The notes beneath the pieces are model-generated. The model worked only from the letters and a program-made list of their open reading frames with translations. It was not told the DNA's origin and searched no databases. Shown piece after piece: positions 29,478 through 38,393 of a DNA stretch of 64,000 nt. Origin of the DNA: Flavobacterium limnophilum (lineage in GTDB: Bacteria > Bacteroidota > Bacteroidia > Flavobacteriales > Flavobacteriaceae); assembly GCF_027111315.2 (NCBI RefSeq), contig NZ_CP114289.2, positions 930,001 through 994,000 of the forward strand, written 5' to 3'. Numbering within the stretch: position 1 is the first letter of the stretch; each line of letters starts with the position of its first letter. The position numbers were made by a program, and so were the translations under genes.

Positions 29478-31061
29478 ATGAATAAAATGTTTTTTAAAAT
29501 ACTGGTGCTACTAATGAGTTTGTCCTTGATTGGGATAATTCTGGTTCAAGTTTATTGGTTCAATACCTCATTTCAAAATAACGACGAGCAGTTTAAATAT
29601 CATGTTAAGCAGGTCATTGGTAATGTGGCAGACAAGCTCCAACAGCAAGAAGCATTCACTTTTATTGACAAGTACAACAAGTTTAAGGACAGTACGGGGA
29701 AAGTTCCCCAAAAAGATGATTTACTGGAGTTTTATTATATTCAGAAGAATCATGAAACGAATACGACAACAGTATATTCAAGCAGCATAAAATCTGAAGA
29801 TTATGATATATCTTCCACGTTCTTTGGAAAAAAATTAGATAGTGTAAAAATCAAAAGTTTCAATTCAAAGCGAGTTACCGAAGTTTACAACAACAATAAA
29901 ATAGATAATTCGGGCATTCAGCAAAAATTGGTCCCTGATGTAAAGATTGAAAAATCTGGGAATTTGGATGTTTTGGCCAATGCTCAGTTTGAAATGTTCT
30001 TTAAGGATATTGCTTCAACAATGCCACTGCAAGAAAGAGTCACAAAAGAGGCTTTGCAAAAGTTGTTGAAAATGCAATTGGAAGAATATGGCGTTAACAC
30101 TAAATTCGAGTTTGGCATTTACAGCAACGGATTGGCCACAAAAGTAAAATCGGATGGGTTTAGATATGATAAAAACAGTACCTATTCCATTCCGATATTT
30201 TCTGACAATGAGGGGAATAACAAGTATCAATTATTAGTTTCATTTCCTCATAAAAAGAAGTTCCTGCTTACGGAATTAATGGGAATAACATTGTTGTCCA
30301 TCATTTTTACGCTGATAATTATCATTGCTTATACAAGCGCCCTGAATCAATTGATTCGCCAGCGTCATATTTCTGAAATCAAATCCGATTTTATCAACAA
30401 TATGACCCATGAGTTTAAAACGCCTATAGCAACAATAAATTTGGCTTTGGATGCCATAAAAAATCCAAAGATTATCGAAGACAAAGAAAAGGTGTTCAAA
30501 TATCTCCAGATGATCAAGGACGAGAATAAGCGAATGCATGCCCAAGTGGAAAATGTATTGCGTATTTCAAAATTGGAAAAGAAAGAGTTAGATATAAGCA
30601 AGGAACCAACAAATATTCAAGAGGTTATTGATGATGCCATTGAACATGTAGGTTTGATTTTGGAAGATAGACAAGGGTCAATAACGAAACATTTTAATGC
30701 TGTTAGAACCAGTGTTTTGCTAAATGAAGTTCATTTTATTAACGTGATTGTAAATATATTAGAGAATGCCATCAAGTATTCGCCCAATATTCCGAAAATT
30801 GAAATTTTCACGGAAAACGTAAAAGATTTCTTGATTATAAAGGTGAAGGACAATGGAGTAGGGATGAGTAAAATAGCCCAGAAAAGAGTTTTCGAAAAAT
30901 TTTATAGAGAACATACTGGAGATTTACATGATGTCAAAGGCCACGGTTTGGGCTTGGCTTATGTAAAAAGAATAATAGACGACCATAACGGTCAAATTTT
31001 TGTAGAAAGTGAAAAGGGGAAGGGAAGTACCTTTATAATAAAAATACCATTAATAAATTAA
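29478..31061 (+). CDS. Sensor histidine kinase
   Basis: A 527-residue membrane kinase. A first membrane helix near residues 8-27 (ILVLLMSLSLIGIILVQVYW) and a second near 260-285 enclose a periplasmic domain without a recognised fold. The cytoplasmic part has the H-box SDFINNMTHEFKTPIATIN (near 307-325), N-box NVIVNILENAIKYSPN, and ATP-lid motifs KDNGVGMS and GHGLGLAYVKRI. The response regulator starts 3 bp downstream, so the two form one system. The signal sensed is unknown. A TAAATTTG box at 29465-29472 may be the promoter, only 5 bp before the start codon. Confidence 0.95.
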   Translation: MNKMFFKILVLLMSLSLIGIILVQVYWFNTSFQNNDEQFKYHVKQVIGNVADKLQQQEAFTFIDKYNKFKDSTGKVPQKDDLLEFYYIQKNHETNTTTVYSSSIKSEDYDISSTFFGKKLDSVKIKSFNSKRVTEVYNNNKIDNSGIQQKLVPDVKIEKSGNLDVLANAQFEMFFKDIASTMPLQERVTKEALQKLLKMQLEEYGVNTKFEFGIYSNGLATKVKSDGFRYDKNSTYSIPIFSDNEGNNKYQLLVSFPHKKKFLLTELMGITLLSIIFTLIIIIAYTSALNQLIRQRHISEIKSDFINNMTHEFKTPIATINLALDAIKNPKIIEDKEKVFKYLQMIKDENKRMHAQVENVLRISKLEKKELDISKEPTNIQEVIDDAIEHVGLILEDRQGSITKHFNAVRTSVLLNEVHFINVIVNILENAIKYSPNIPKIEIFTENVKDFLIIKVKDNGVGMSKIAQKRVFEKFYREHTGDLHDVKGHGLGLAYVKRIIDDHNGQIFVESEKGKGSTFIIKIPLIN

Positions 31062-31064
31062 GAT

Positions 31065-31769
31065 ATGGAAAATGTAAATAAAAGAATACTTTTAGTTGAA
31101 GATGACTTGAATTTTGGAGCCGTTCTAAAAGATTATTTGATGCTGAATGATTTTGATGTCACTTTGGCAAAAAACGGAATGGAAGGCTTTGAAAAATTCA
31201 AAAAAGACACTTATGATTTGTGTATTTTGGACGTAATGATGCCCTATAAAGACGGATATACTTTGGCCAAAGAAATCAGGGAAAAAAATCAAGAAGTGCC
31301 AATTATTTTCTTGACGGCAAAATCCATGAAAGAAGATGTGCTAAAAGGATATAAAGCTGGAGCCGATGATTATTTAAACAAACCCTTTGACTCTGAGGTT
31401 TTGTTGATGAAAATCAGAGCTATTATTCAAAGAAAATCATCTACAACTCAAGCAGAACCAGTTCAGTTTGAATTTAATGTAGGTAAATTTCATTTGAATT
31501 CAAAACTTCGATTTTTGTCAATTGGAGATGAAGAACCAGTAAAATTATCCCCAAAAGAAAACGAATTATTAAAAATGTTGATTCTTCACGAAAACGATTT
31601 GATGCCAAGAGAATTAGCCTTGACCAAAATATGGAGAGACGACAACTATTTCACTTCCAGAAGTATGGACGTTTATATCGCTAAATTAAGAAAATATCTC
31701 AAATTAGATCCAAACGTGGAAATCCTAAACATTCATGGCGAAGGATTTAGATTGGTGGTTAAAAAATAA
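31065..31769 (+). CDS. OmpR-family response regulator
   Basis: Partner of the preceding kinase. The receiver domain has LLVEDDLNFGAVLKDYL (acidic pocket, near 11), the phosphoacceptor in LCILDVMMPYKDGYTLA (near 56) and FLTAKSMKEDV (near 84). The C-terminal winged helix shows LSPKENELLKMLILH and SRSMDVYIAKLRKYLKLDPN, the usual OmpR recognition region. The length of 234 residues is normal. Similar pairs in Bacteroidota include RprX/RprY, but that identity is not certain here. A terminator follows. Confidence 0.95.
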   Translation: MENVNKRILLVEDDLNFGAVLKDYLMLNDFDVTLAKNGMEGFEKFKKDTYDLCILDVMMPYKDGYTLAKEIREKNQEVPIIFLTAKSMKEDVLKGYKAGADDYLNKPFDSEVLLMKIRAIIQRKSSTTQAEPVQFEFNVGKFHLNSKLRFLSIGDEEPVKLSPKENELLKMLILHENDLMPRELALTKIWRDDNYFTSRSMDVYIAKLRKYLKLDPNVEILNIHGEGFRLVVKK

Positions 31770-31788
31770 ATCAATTGTTTGAAATAGA

Positions 31789-31817
31789 AAAGGCTTCGAG
31801 AAATCGAAGCCTTTTTG
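31789..31817 (+). terminator. Intrinsic terminator after the two-component operon
   Basis: AAAGGCTTCGA at 31789-31799, loop GAAA, TCGAAGCCTTT at 31804-31814, then T-rich sequence. The A-run on the left also makes it usable by the convergent gene to the right. Confidence 0.9.
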
Positions 31818-31852
31818 CTTTATGTTATTTTGATTTGTTTACTGTTTTTGAT

Positions 31853-34399
31853 TTAGGGTTTCCACTCCATCTTTAAATCTTTTATTAAAGTCGCTCCACC
31901 ATCGATAGTTCCTGTGTGTTGAATGCTAATTCCTCCAAAATTATTTGGGGCAATTTCGGCTTCTAGATTTACTGTTTTGACCACATTGGAAGGATAGTTT
32001 TCTGAAAAATAATCGAGCTTGTTTTCAGCGTGGACTATGAGTTTGTTGTTTTTTACTTCAATAGAAATGATACAATTGGGACGAAAACAAGTAGTGGTGA
32101 TGGACTTTCTAATTGGTGTTGCTACTCCATTTTCATATTTCATTGCAATAAAATCTACGGCATCGCTGTATTTTGTGGTACGAATGATTCGAAGCGCATA
32201 ACCGTTCATTTCTTTGGTATCCATTTTGATGCCAATGTCCATATATTGGCTTCTGGCGCTGCTAAATCCTTGTCCGGCAGTTTTGGAAGGAACGGCAATG
32301 AAACTAATTTTCATATCTCCAAAAGAGTTTCCAATTGGAGTATAACGCATTCGAGCCCCTTTTGAAGCCTGAACAAAACCAACATCATTGGCGGCACCGT
32401 TTACGCCGCTTCCATAATACCAAGGATCTCTACTATTATCTTCAACCCAATTGTGTTCCTTGGTGTCAGCAGGAGCAAAGCTGTCGAGTGTCCAAAATCC
32501 GGGCAGAATTTCGGGTTGGTATTTTGCAGATATGTTCTCCAAATTTGGAACTAAAATACTAGATTCTTTGATGTCTTTTTTTGAAATTATATCCTTGAAG
32601 ATTACTGTTTTTGCTGTTCCCACTTGGCATCTCAAATGTTTTGGCGAGACGCTTGCCATAATATAATAGCCAACATCGCCAGATGAAAGTTCGTAGGTTT
32701 TCAAAGGTTTTTTCAATCGTGAAACGGCAATTTCAATGGGTTCACTGCCTTTTGAATCACGACAACGATACCAATTGACGATCGATTCATCTTCAAAAGC
32801 CATATCCAAAGCATAGTTTAGCTGTAATTTTCCATCATTTATTTTACTGATTTTGGGAAGATTTGAAAATGTTGGCGGAGCAATAAAAGCAGGAGCAATT
32901 TGGAACACGCTGGCGGCTTCTAATCCTGATGCTGTTGAAGCCGTGATGATAACTTCCTTGGTTTCGTTGCCAGTATTTGTCGGGATTACTACACATTTTC
33001 CATCTTCTTTTACTTCTAATTTCGCCAATGATTGATGTTCTGGAGCTATTTTCCAAGCTACTTTTTCGCCTTTAACTTCATAATTGCCAAAACGATTCAC
33101 CGTGGCTTCTAATGTAATATTGTCTTTTCCTGTTTCCAAGGTTTGTCTTGTTGGTTTTACCATTAATTGAGTTGGAATGGTGGAGTAGTTATTTCCGGTT
33201 TCTTTTTCGGCTTTTTCGACGACAGCTTTAATTCCCATTGGATCCCAATCATCATTTCCTCTCAATAAATTGTAGGTGTTGTACACAACGGCATTGTTGA
33301 ATTCAAAACGGTAGGCATCGAGTATCGTTTTTCCTGTCATATCAACCGTTGTATTGGGATTATTATTGCTAATTTTTATTGGTTTATTGTTGAGATTAAT
33401 ATTGTATTGATAGTATCGCGCTTCGATATCAGGAATTTCTCGCCAGCCAATATAATCTAAATTTTGGGCTGTAAATCGGGTGTCAATGGCAGCCACCGAA
33501 CCGCTTCCTTTTACAAAATATTGCTTTTCGCGTGTAAAAGATTGAATATCGCAATTCAGAAAAATCGCTCCTGTTCCAGAAGTGTGACCAAAAGGTTTGG
33601 AGGAATAAATACCAAAAGTACAATTGAGGTAAACTGCCGTTCCGTTCAAGGCATCGTCCGTCGATTCGAAATGGCAACGGTCAAACAAGGTTCTTTTGCT
33701 TCCCCAAAAAGGCCCAAGATTAAGGCGGCTCATAAATCGGGTGTTGCGTGCCAAAACTTTGTCTCCATTCGAAAAAATGAGTTGGCCTTGTACAATGGCC
33801 GAACTTCGTTTTTCTCGGTTCAGTTTTGGATTCAAAGGATAAATCAGGTCAATATTGCAGTAATTTCCAAATGTGATGTTTTCGGCGTTGACACCTTCTC
33901 CCTTGATGTTCAACATCGTGAAATTGCCTTTGGCTCCAATGGTTTGTCCACGGTTACAAGCCAAAACTACATCCTGGGCATCATCCGACAATCCTTGAAA
34001 ACGCAACCATTCACAGCTGATTTCGAGTCCGAAAGGAGTTCCGCCAATGTTTTTTGGCAAACGAATTTCAGGATCATCTGGATTGTCAATCCAATACACC
34101 CAAGGCGCAATGTACAAGGTCATTGGCGAAGCTTCGGTTCCATTGGTCAAATGTTTGGATGCTTCGTTTATCGAATTGTAAACATATTTGTATTTTGCGG
34201 TTTCTTCATTCGAAAGTTGTCCGTCGATAAAAAAGGAGTTTGGCCCAAGTTCAATTTTTTTACCTTTGTAAATAATGTAATTCCCTTTAAAAACCAAGTC
34301 TTTATTTAAATTCGCTTTATGTTGTTGAGAAAATAAAACCGAAAAGTTGCAAAACAGAAATGAGATTGTAAATGCAATCGTTCTAAAAGCAATTTTCAT
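31853..34399 (-). CDS. Large secreted beta-helix protein (pectinesterase-like) with Ig-like and C-terminal sugar-binding-like domains
   Basis: An 848-residue exported protein with signal ending FSVLFSQQ. Residues of about 90-370 resemble a right-handed beta-helix of the pectinesterase/pectate-lyase superfamily (IYKGKKIELGPNSF, GLEISCEWLRFQGLSDDAQ, GEGVNAENITFGNYCNID, FESTDDALNGTAVYLNCTF). About 420-510 looks Ig-like (LMVKPTRQTLETGKDNITLE), and the last 200 residues resemble a concanavalin-like jelly roll (NPWYYGSG-type start, ending NFGGISIQHTGTID). Catalytic residues were not assigned. Such proteins occur in pectin loci, yet this one lies 20 kb from the pectinase operon. It follows the thioesterase gene by only 24 bp. 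Confidence 0.7.
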   Translation of the reverse strand: MKIAFRTIAFTISFLFCNFSVLFSQQHKANLNKDLVFKGNYIIYKGKKIELGPNSFFIDGQLSNEETAKYKYVYNSINEASKHLTNGTEASPMTLYIAPWVYWIDNPDDPEIRLPKNIGGTPFGLEISCEWLRFQGLSDDAQDVVLACNRGQTIGAKGNFTMLNIKGEGVNAENITFGNYCNIDLIYPLNPKLNREKRSSAIVQGQLIFSNGDKVLARNTRFMSRLNLGPFWGSKRTLFDRCHFESTDDALNGTAVYLNCTFGIYSSKPFGHTSGTGAIFLNCDIQSFTREKQYFVKGSGSVAAIDTRFTAQNLDYIGWREIPDIEARYYQYNINLNNKPIKISNNNPNTTVDMTGKTILDAYRFEFNNAVVYNTYNLLRGNDDWDPMGIKAVVEKAEKETGNNYSTIPTQLMVKPTRQTLETGKDNITLEATVNRFGNYEVKGEKVAWKIAPEHQSLAKLEVKEDGKCVVIPTNTGNETKEVIITASTASGLEAASVFQIAPAFIAPPTFSNLPKISKINDGKLQLNYALDMAFEDESIVNWYRCRDSKGSEPIEIAVSRLKKPLKTYELSSGDVGYYIMASVSPKHLRCQVGTAKTVIFKDIISKKDIKESSILVPNLENISAKYQPEILPGFWTLDSFAPADTKEHNWVEDNSRDPWYYGSGVNGAANDVGFVQASKGARMRYTPIGNSFGDMKISFIAVPSKTAGQGFSSARSQYMDIGIKMDTKEMNGYALRIIRTTKYSDAVDFIAMKYENGVATPIRKSITTTCFRPNCIISIEVKNNKLIVHAENKLDYFSENYPSNVVKTVNLEAEIAPNNFGGISIQHTGTIDGGATLIKDLKMEWKP

Positions 34400-34423
34400 A
34401 ATGGTATGATTAAGATTAAAATA

Positions 34424-35164
34424 TTATTCCAAGTTCAATTGCAAAGCAAAACAGGTTTTATCGTCTTTGGTAATGCTGAAAATCATGGAATCCTTATTCA
34501 AATTTTCGTGAATGGCCACTTGGTCTTTTAATGATAATTCCTTCAAGAAATTCATTTCAAAACTTTCAATTTTTTGATTTAAAATCAATTCTACGTCCAA
34601 AAAATCCAAGCACCATTCCAAATATTTCACATTGTTCACGTGGTTGACAATGTCTAAATCCGAAAGCGCCACAGTTTTTTCGAAGACCATTTCGGTTTCG
34701 CTGTTAAAGTTGATTTTGGAGAAAGGCTTTTCGGTTGCTTTCTGGTCTGGATACAATTCAAAATGTTCAAATGGTAAAGCCAAGGCTTCCGGTCTTCTTA
34801 TTTTAGTGTTGAAAACCGCCCAAAAAGTTTCGCAGCCTACCATTTTCTTGCCGTTGACATACAATTCCAAAGCACGAACCGAACGAGAATTTTCTAGTGT
34901 GTTGATCCAGGTTTTTACCGTCACGACGTCTTTCCATTGGGGTAATTCCTTGATTTCAACACGCATTCGGCTCAAAACCCAAGCCTGATTGAATTCCTGC
35001 ATATCCGAAAAACTGATGCCACCCACTTCAGAATGAGCCGCAGCAGTTAACTGCAAAATGTTGCACAAATCCGTGTATTTTAAATAGCCGTTGGGAAGAC
35101 ATTGGGTGAAATTAATCTCCCAATCTTTGCTGAATATGGAAGTGAAGTTAGGTGAAATGGGCAT
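34424..35164 (-). CDS. Acyl-ACP thioesterase family protein
   Basis: A 246-residue protein with a double hot-dog fold. The first half has LCNILQLTAAAHSEVGGISF and NQAWVLSRMRVEIKELPQW with the typical LSR(M)xV motif. The second half has LSDLDIVNHVNNVKYLEWCL, the conserved Asp-x-N-x-H-V-N-N active-site block. The family releases fatty acids from acyl carrier protein in the cytoplasm. The next gene downstream on the same strand encodes a secreted beta-helix protein, which has no obvious link with fatty acids. Confidence 0.9.
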   Translation of the reverse strand: MPISPNFTSIFSKDWEINFTQCLPNGYLKYTDLCNILQLTAAAHSEVGGISFSDMQEFNQAWVLSRMRVEIKELPQWKDVVTVKTWINTLENSRSVRALELYVNGKKMVGCETFWAVFNTKIRRPEALALPFEHFELYPDQKATEKPFSKINFNSETEMVFEKTVALSDLDIVNHVNNVKYLEWCLDFLDVELILNQKIESFEMNFLKELSLKDQVAIHENLNKDSMIFSITKDDKTCFALQLNLE

Positions 35165-35194
35165 TTTAGTACTATTTTATTGTGCTGAATTATT

Positions 35195-35785
35195 TTAATT
35201 TATTTTTAATCCAATATTTATTTGGAGCATTTTAGAATTGTCATAAAAAGAGACATATTCTGGAGCAGTATTGATGTTGTAACCTGTGGAGACATAGCCC
35301 AATCCGGCAAAAGCTGAAATGGTTTTGTCTAATTTATAATCAACGTTGAATCCAATTCTAAAATCATTTCCTGTTTGATGTCCAAAACTTTTGTTTCCAG
35401 ATTTAAAATTTAATTTTACGGAACCAAAACCCAAATAGGGCTGTAAATAAATTTCATTTGAAAGTTTGATTTCATATCCCAAGAGTCCATAAACAGAATT
35501 ATATCGGCTACTTCCAATATTTCCGGCTTTGGAAACGTCTGTTATGGAATAACTAATAAAATCGTACCCCATTCCCAGTTTAAAATGTTGGACCTGAATA
35601 AAGTTGAAATTTATGCCTATTCCAATATGGGGTTTATTGGCTTTTGCTAAATAATTGTCTCCAAAATTAATTGGAGCTATGGCATAGAGATTAAATTCTG
35701 GTTTAAAAGCCAAGGAAGTTTTAGTTTTTTCTTGCCCATACGACATTTTCAGGCAGAATAAAATTAAGAAAAGGCTATATTTCAT
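35195..35785 (-). CDS. Outer-membrane beta-barrel protein, OmpW/PorT-like size
   Basis: A 196-residue protein with a signal peptide (MKYSLFLILFCLKMSYGQ) and alternating hydrophobic/polar strands such as FKLGMGYDFISYSITD, YGLLGYEIKLSNEIYLQPYL and ISAFAGLGYVSTGYNI, ending in INIGLKIN, a barrel-like last strand. The exact family was not identified. It follows a lipoprotein gene with a 2-bp gap on the same strand, so the two may form an outer-membrane pair. Confidence 0.7.
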   Translation of the reverse strand: MKYSLFLILFCLKMSYGQEKTKTSLAFKPEFNLYAIAPINFGDNYLAKANKPHIGIGINFNFIQVQHFKLGMGYDFISYSITDVSKAGNIGSSRYNSVYGLLGYEIKLSNEIYLQPYLGFGSVKLNFKSGNKSFGHQTGNDFRIGFNVDYKLDKTISAFAGLGYVSTGYNINTAPEYVSFYDNSKMLQINIGLKIN

Positions 35786-35787
35786 AA

Positions 35788-36447
35788 CTAGTAGGTAATT
35801 GTATAGGTTACGGCATCATTGATTATGGGAATAGAGATGCTATGAGCAGTAGGTGTGGCAGCATTTGAATGATCTATGATTGTGTATTTTAAGAGAATGG
35901 TTTGGTTTTTTACTACAGAATAATAGGTGTTTAAATAATCCGAATTGTTTTGTAATGGATTTAAGTCAATATAACTATTGGCCTGTTTTCCTTCTATTTC
36001 GATGTCCTTTAATTGCTTGTTTGTAGAAGTGTGATTTAAAATTAACTTGAGAGTTGTAATGGATTCTCTTTTATATAAGGTGATTTTATCTAAATCCAAC
36101 TTGTAGTTTTCGAAATTAATTTTCTTTGCAATTATCTCTTTAGCCTGAAATTCGCTCGTTTGATTGATTAGATTATTAATGGAGACCGAAAATTTATAAT
36201 CTACTTTTGGGGCTGGAAAAATCAAAGTAAAATTTCCGTTTTGGTCGGATTTTCCATAGGAAATTAAATCACTTGGGGTGTACATATCATCACTATAGAT
36301 TGTAATATCAATATTTTTTTCAGGAATTGGATTTCCATTTTGATCGATAATTTTTCCTGTAACTACGATTTTGGTTTCACCATCGTATTGAATTTCGCAA
36401 GAAATTAGGGAAAAGAGAATGCAAAGAATAAGCGTTATTCGTTTCAT
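35788..36447 (-). CDS. Lipoprotein with carboxypeptidase-regulatory-like (CarboxypepD_reg) domain
   Basis: A 219-residue lipoprotein with lipobox ILFSLISC (cysteine near 17). Right after it, VTGKIIDQNGNPIPEKNIDI and SYGKSDQNGNFTLIFPAP show the Gly-x-Ile-x-Asp-x-x-Gly-x-Pro pattern of carboxypeptidase-regulatory-like beta-sandwich domains, common at the start of TonB-dependent receptors and in surface lipoproteins. The C-terminal half (about 120-219) is beta-rich and not recognised. It is transcribed just before the small beta-barrel gene. Confidence 0.7.
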   Translation of the reverse strand: MKRITLILCILFSLISCEIQYDGETKIVVTGKIIDQNGNPIPEKNIDITIYSDDMYTPSDLISYGKSDQNGNFTLIFPAPKVDYKFSVSINNLINQTSEFQAKEIIAKKINFENYKLDLDKITLYKRESITTLKLILNHTSTNKQLKDIEIEGKQANSYIDLNPLQNNSDYLNTYYSVVKNQTILLKYTIIDHSNAATPTAHSISIPIINDAVTYTITY

Positions 36448-36479
36448 TTCAAATGAATTAAAGTTGGCTAAAGATATAC

Positions 36480-37394
36480 TTATTTGTAAGAAGTTTGCGT
36501 TTTTAATTTCACGAATTCTATAATTTTTTTTCTATCCGTCAAATAATCAAACCACTTTGTTTCTTCATTTCTTTTGAACCAGGTGAGTTGTCTTTTGGCA
36601 AATCGTCTGGTGTTTTTTTTGATTTCTTCGATGGCAAATTCCAAGGATATTTCACCTTCAAAATAGCTGAACAATTCTCGGTAACCCACCGTTTGCAACG
36701 CATTCAAGTTTTTGTGTGGAAATAAATCTTTGGCTTCCGCCAACAAACCTTCGCTAATCATAATATCCACGCGCTGGTTGATTCTGTCGTAAATCACGCT
36801 TCTTTCGGCTTCCAAACCAATGAGGATGGGAGTGAAGTTGCGAGTGTTTTTTTTTAGGTTTAGAAACGAAGAATAAGGTTTTCCAGTTCCGATACAAACT
36901 TCCAAGGCGCGCATCATTCGTTGTGGATTTTCTTTGGCAACGACTTCAAAATATTTTGGATCTCGTTTTTCTAATTCGGTTTGCAAATATTCGATTCCTG
37001 ATTTTTCATAGTTGGAAGTGACTTCTTCCCGAACCGAAGCCTCAATTTCGGGAAAATCGTCAAAGCCTTTCAAAACGGCATCGACATACAACCCGGAACC
37101 GCCAACCATAACTGCATAATCATTGGTTAGAAACAATTCGTCTAGTTTGGCAATGGCTTCTTTTTCGAAATCGCCAACAGTATAATTCTCTAAAATCGAT
37201 TTGTTTTGTATGAAATGATGTTGAGCTCCTGCCAATTCTTCGGTTGTGGGAACGGCGGTGCCAATTTGCATTTCCTTGAAAAATTGTCGGCTGTCGCAGG
37301 AAATGATGTCGCAATTGAAATGTTGCGCCAAAACAATGCTCAAGGAAGTTTTTCCTATGGCTGTTGGTCCGACGATGGTAATTAAGTATTTCAT
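36480..37394 (-). CDS. miaA: tRNA dimethylallyltransferase
   Basis: Adds the dimethylallyl group to A37 of tRNAs that read UNN codons. The P-loop ITIVGPTAIGKTSLS is at residues 4-18, DSRQFFKEMQIGT near 37, and GGSGLYVDAVL near 101; LQTVGYRELFSYFEG and KKNTRRFAKRQLTWF complete the family pattern. The frame continues 39 codons upstream, but that part lies in a hairpin-forming intergenic repeat. MKYLITIVGPT is the true start, giving 304 residues. Confidence 0.96.
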   Translation of the reverse strand: MKYLITIVGPTAIGKTSLSIVLAQHFNCDIISCDSRQFFKEMQIGTAVPTTEELAGAQHHFIQNKSILENYTVGDFEKEAIAKLDELFLTNDYAVMVGGSGLYVDAVLKGFDDFPEIEASVREEVTSNYEKSGIEYLQTELEKRDPKYFEVVAKENPQRMMRALEVCIGTGKPYSSFLNLKKNTRNFTPILIGLEAERSVIYDRINQRVDIMISEGLLAEAKDLFPHKNLNALQTVGYRELFSYFEGEISLEFAIEEIKKNTRRFAKRQLTWFKRNEETKWFDYLTDRKKIIEFVKLKTQTSYK

Positions 37395-37544
37395 ATTTTT
37401 TTTAGCCCAGATGGAAACGGAAACCCCGCAGTGGTGAAAGTTAGTTTTTCCTGGTGTAAAAGAGCGACCAACGGAAGCTCCTTTTATGCCTTGGAAAAAC
37501 AACTTGAACAACGAGGAGTTGCAGTGTACAGCTGGATTGGCTTC
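37395..37544. repeat. Noncoding region with a 68-nt imperfect hairpin
   Basis: Between miaA and the channel gene. AAGTT at 37438-37442 and GTTTTTCC at 37444-37451 pair with GGAAAAAC at 37493-37500 and AACTT at 37501-37505; an inner arm GTAAAAG / CTTTTAT continues the stem. The sequence is less AT-rich than its surroundings and resembles dispersed noncoding repeats of Flavobacterium genomes, but no second copy lies in this window. Confidence 0.5.
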
Positions 37545-38378
37545 TTATTTATGTTCTAAACTATGTCCGCAATGATGGCAAAATTTTGCATTTTCAAGAT
37601 GATCTTCGGTACCACAATTTTTGCAAGGATTTTTATCGGCATCAATTTTTTTGGCGGCTCTGGTAAATTCAGCGGTTACAATTCCAGTGGGAACGGCAAT
37701 GATTCCGTAACCCAAAATCATGACTAACGAAGCGATGAATTGTCCCAAAGGTGTTCCGGGCGAAATGTCGCCATAACCCACGGTTGTCAAGGTCACGATG
37801 GTCCAATAAATACTCATCGGGATGCTGGTAAATCCGTTTTCTTCGCCTTCGACAACGTACATTATCGAGCCAATAATGATGGTGCTAATGAGGACAAAAT
37901 AGAGAAAAACAGTGATTTTTCCTCGGCTGGCTTTTAGCGCATTTAACAAATGAAGTGATTGTCCCGTGAATTTTGGATGATTTAATATTTTGAATAATCG
38001 CAATAATCTAAGGGCGCGAATAGTTGAAAAAACTTTTGAACCAAAAAAGAAAAGAGATAAATACATTGGCAAAATGGCCAGTAAATCGATGATGCCAAAG
38101 AAACTGAAAATGTATTTTCGGGGTCTATTGGTGGTGGCGATTCGCAGCAAGTATTCGAGGGTGAAAAAACCGGTGATAATCCATTCGAGAACGATGAGTA
38201 TTTGGTGGTATTTGGCATCAAATCCTTTTACGGTTTCCAGCATTACCAAAAAGACGCTCAAGAGAATCAGGCCTAAAAGAATCAGGTCGAATAATCTTCC
38301 AGCTACAGTATTTGTACCATAAATGATGATATGGATTCTTTGCCTGAGAAGGTTAAGTTGTGATTTTGGTTTGCGCAT
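37545..38378 (-). CDS. Voltage-gated-like potassium channel with C-terminal zinc ribbon
   Basis: A 277-residue ion-channel protein. Six hydrophobic segments are visible; the fourth contains spaced arginines (TIRALRLLRLFKILNH, near 117-132) like a voltage sensor. The selectivity filter is TLTTVGYGDISPGT (near 196-209). After the last helix the tail carries CKNCG and CHHCG, spaced as in a zinc ribbon, an unusual ending for this family. It probably conducts K+ across the inner membrane. It is transcribed ahead of miaA but separated by a hairpin-rich gap. Confidence 0.92.
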   Translation of the reverse strand: MRKPKSQLNLLRQRIHIIIYGTNTVAGRLFDLILLGLILLSVFLVMLETVKGFDAKYHQILIVLEWIITGFFTLEYLLRIATTNRPRKYIFSFFGIIDLLAILPMYLSLFFFGSKVFSTIRALRLLRLFKILNHPKFTGQSLHLLNALKASRGKITVFLYFVLISTIIIGSIMYVVEGEENGFTSIPMSIYWTIVTLTTVGYGDISPGTPLGQFIASLVMILGYGIIAVPTGIVTAEFTRAAKKIDADKNPCKNCGTEDHLENAKFCHHCGHSLEHK

Positions 38379-38393
38379 AATGTCAAATATAAA

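Noticed and set aside
33464..34309. A 281-codon plus-strand open frame
   Set aside because: It lies antisense within the beta-helix protein gene, which has a signal peptide and domain matches; the antisense product has no recognisable features.
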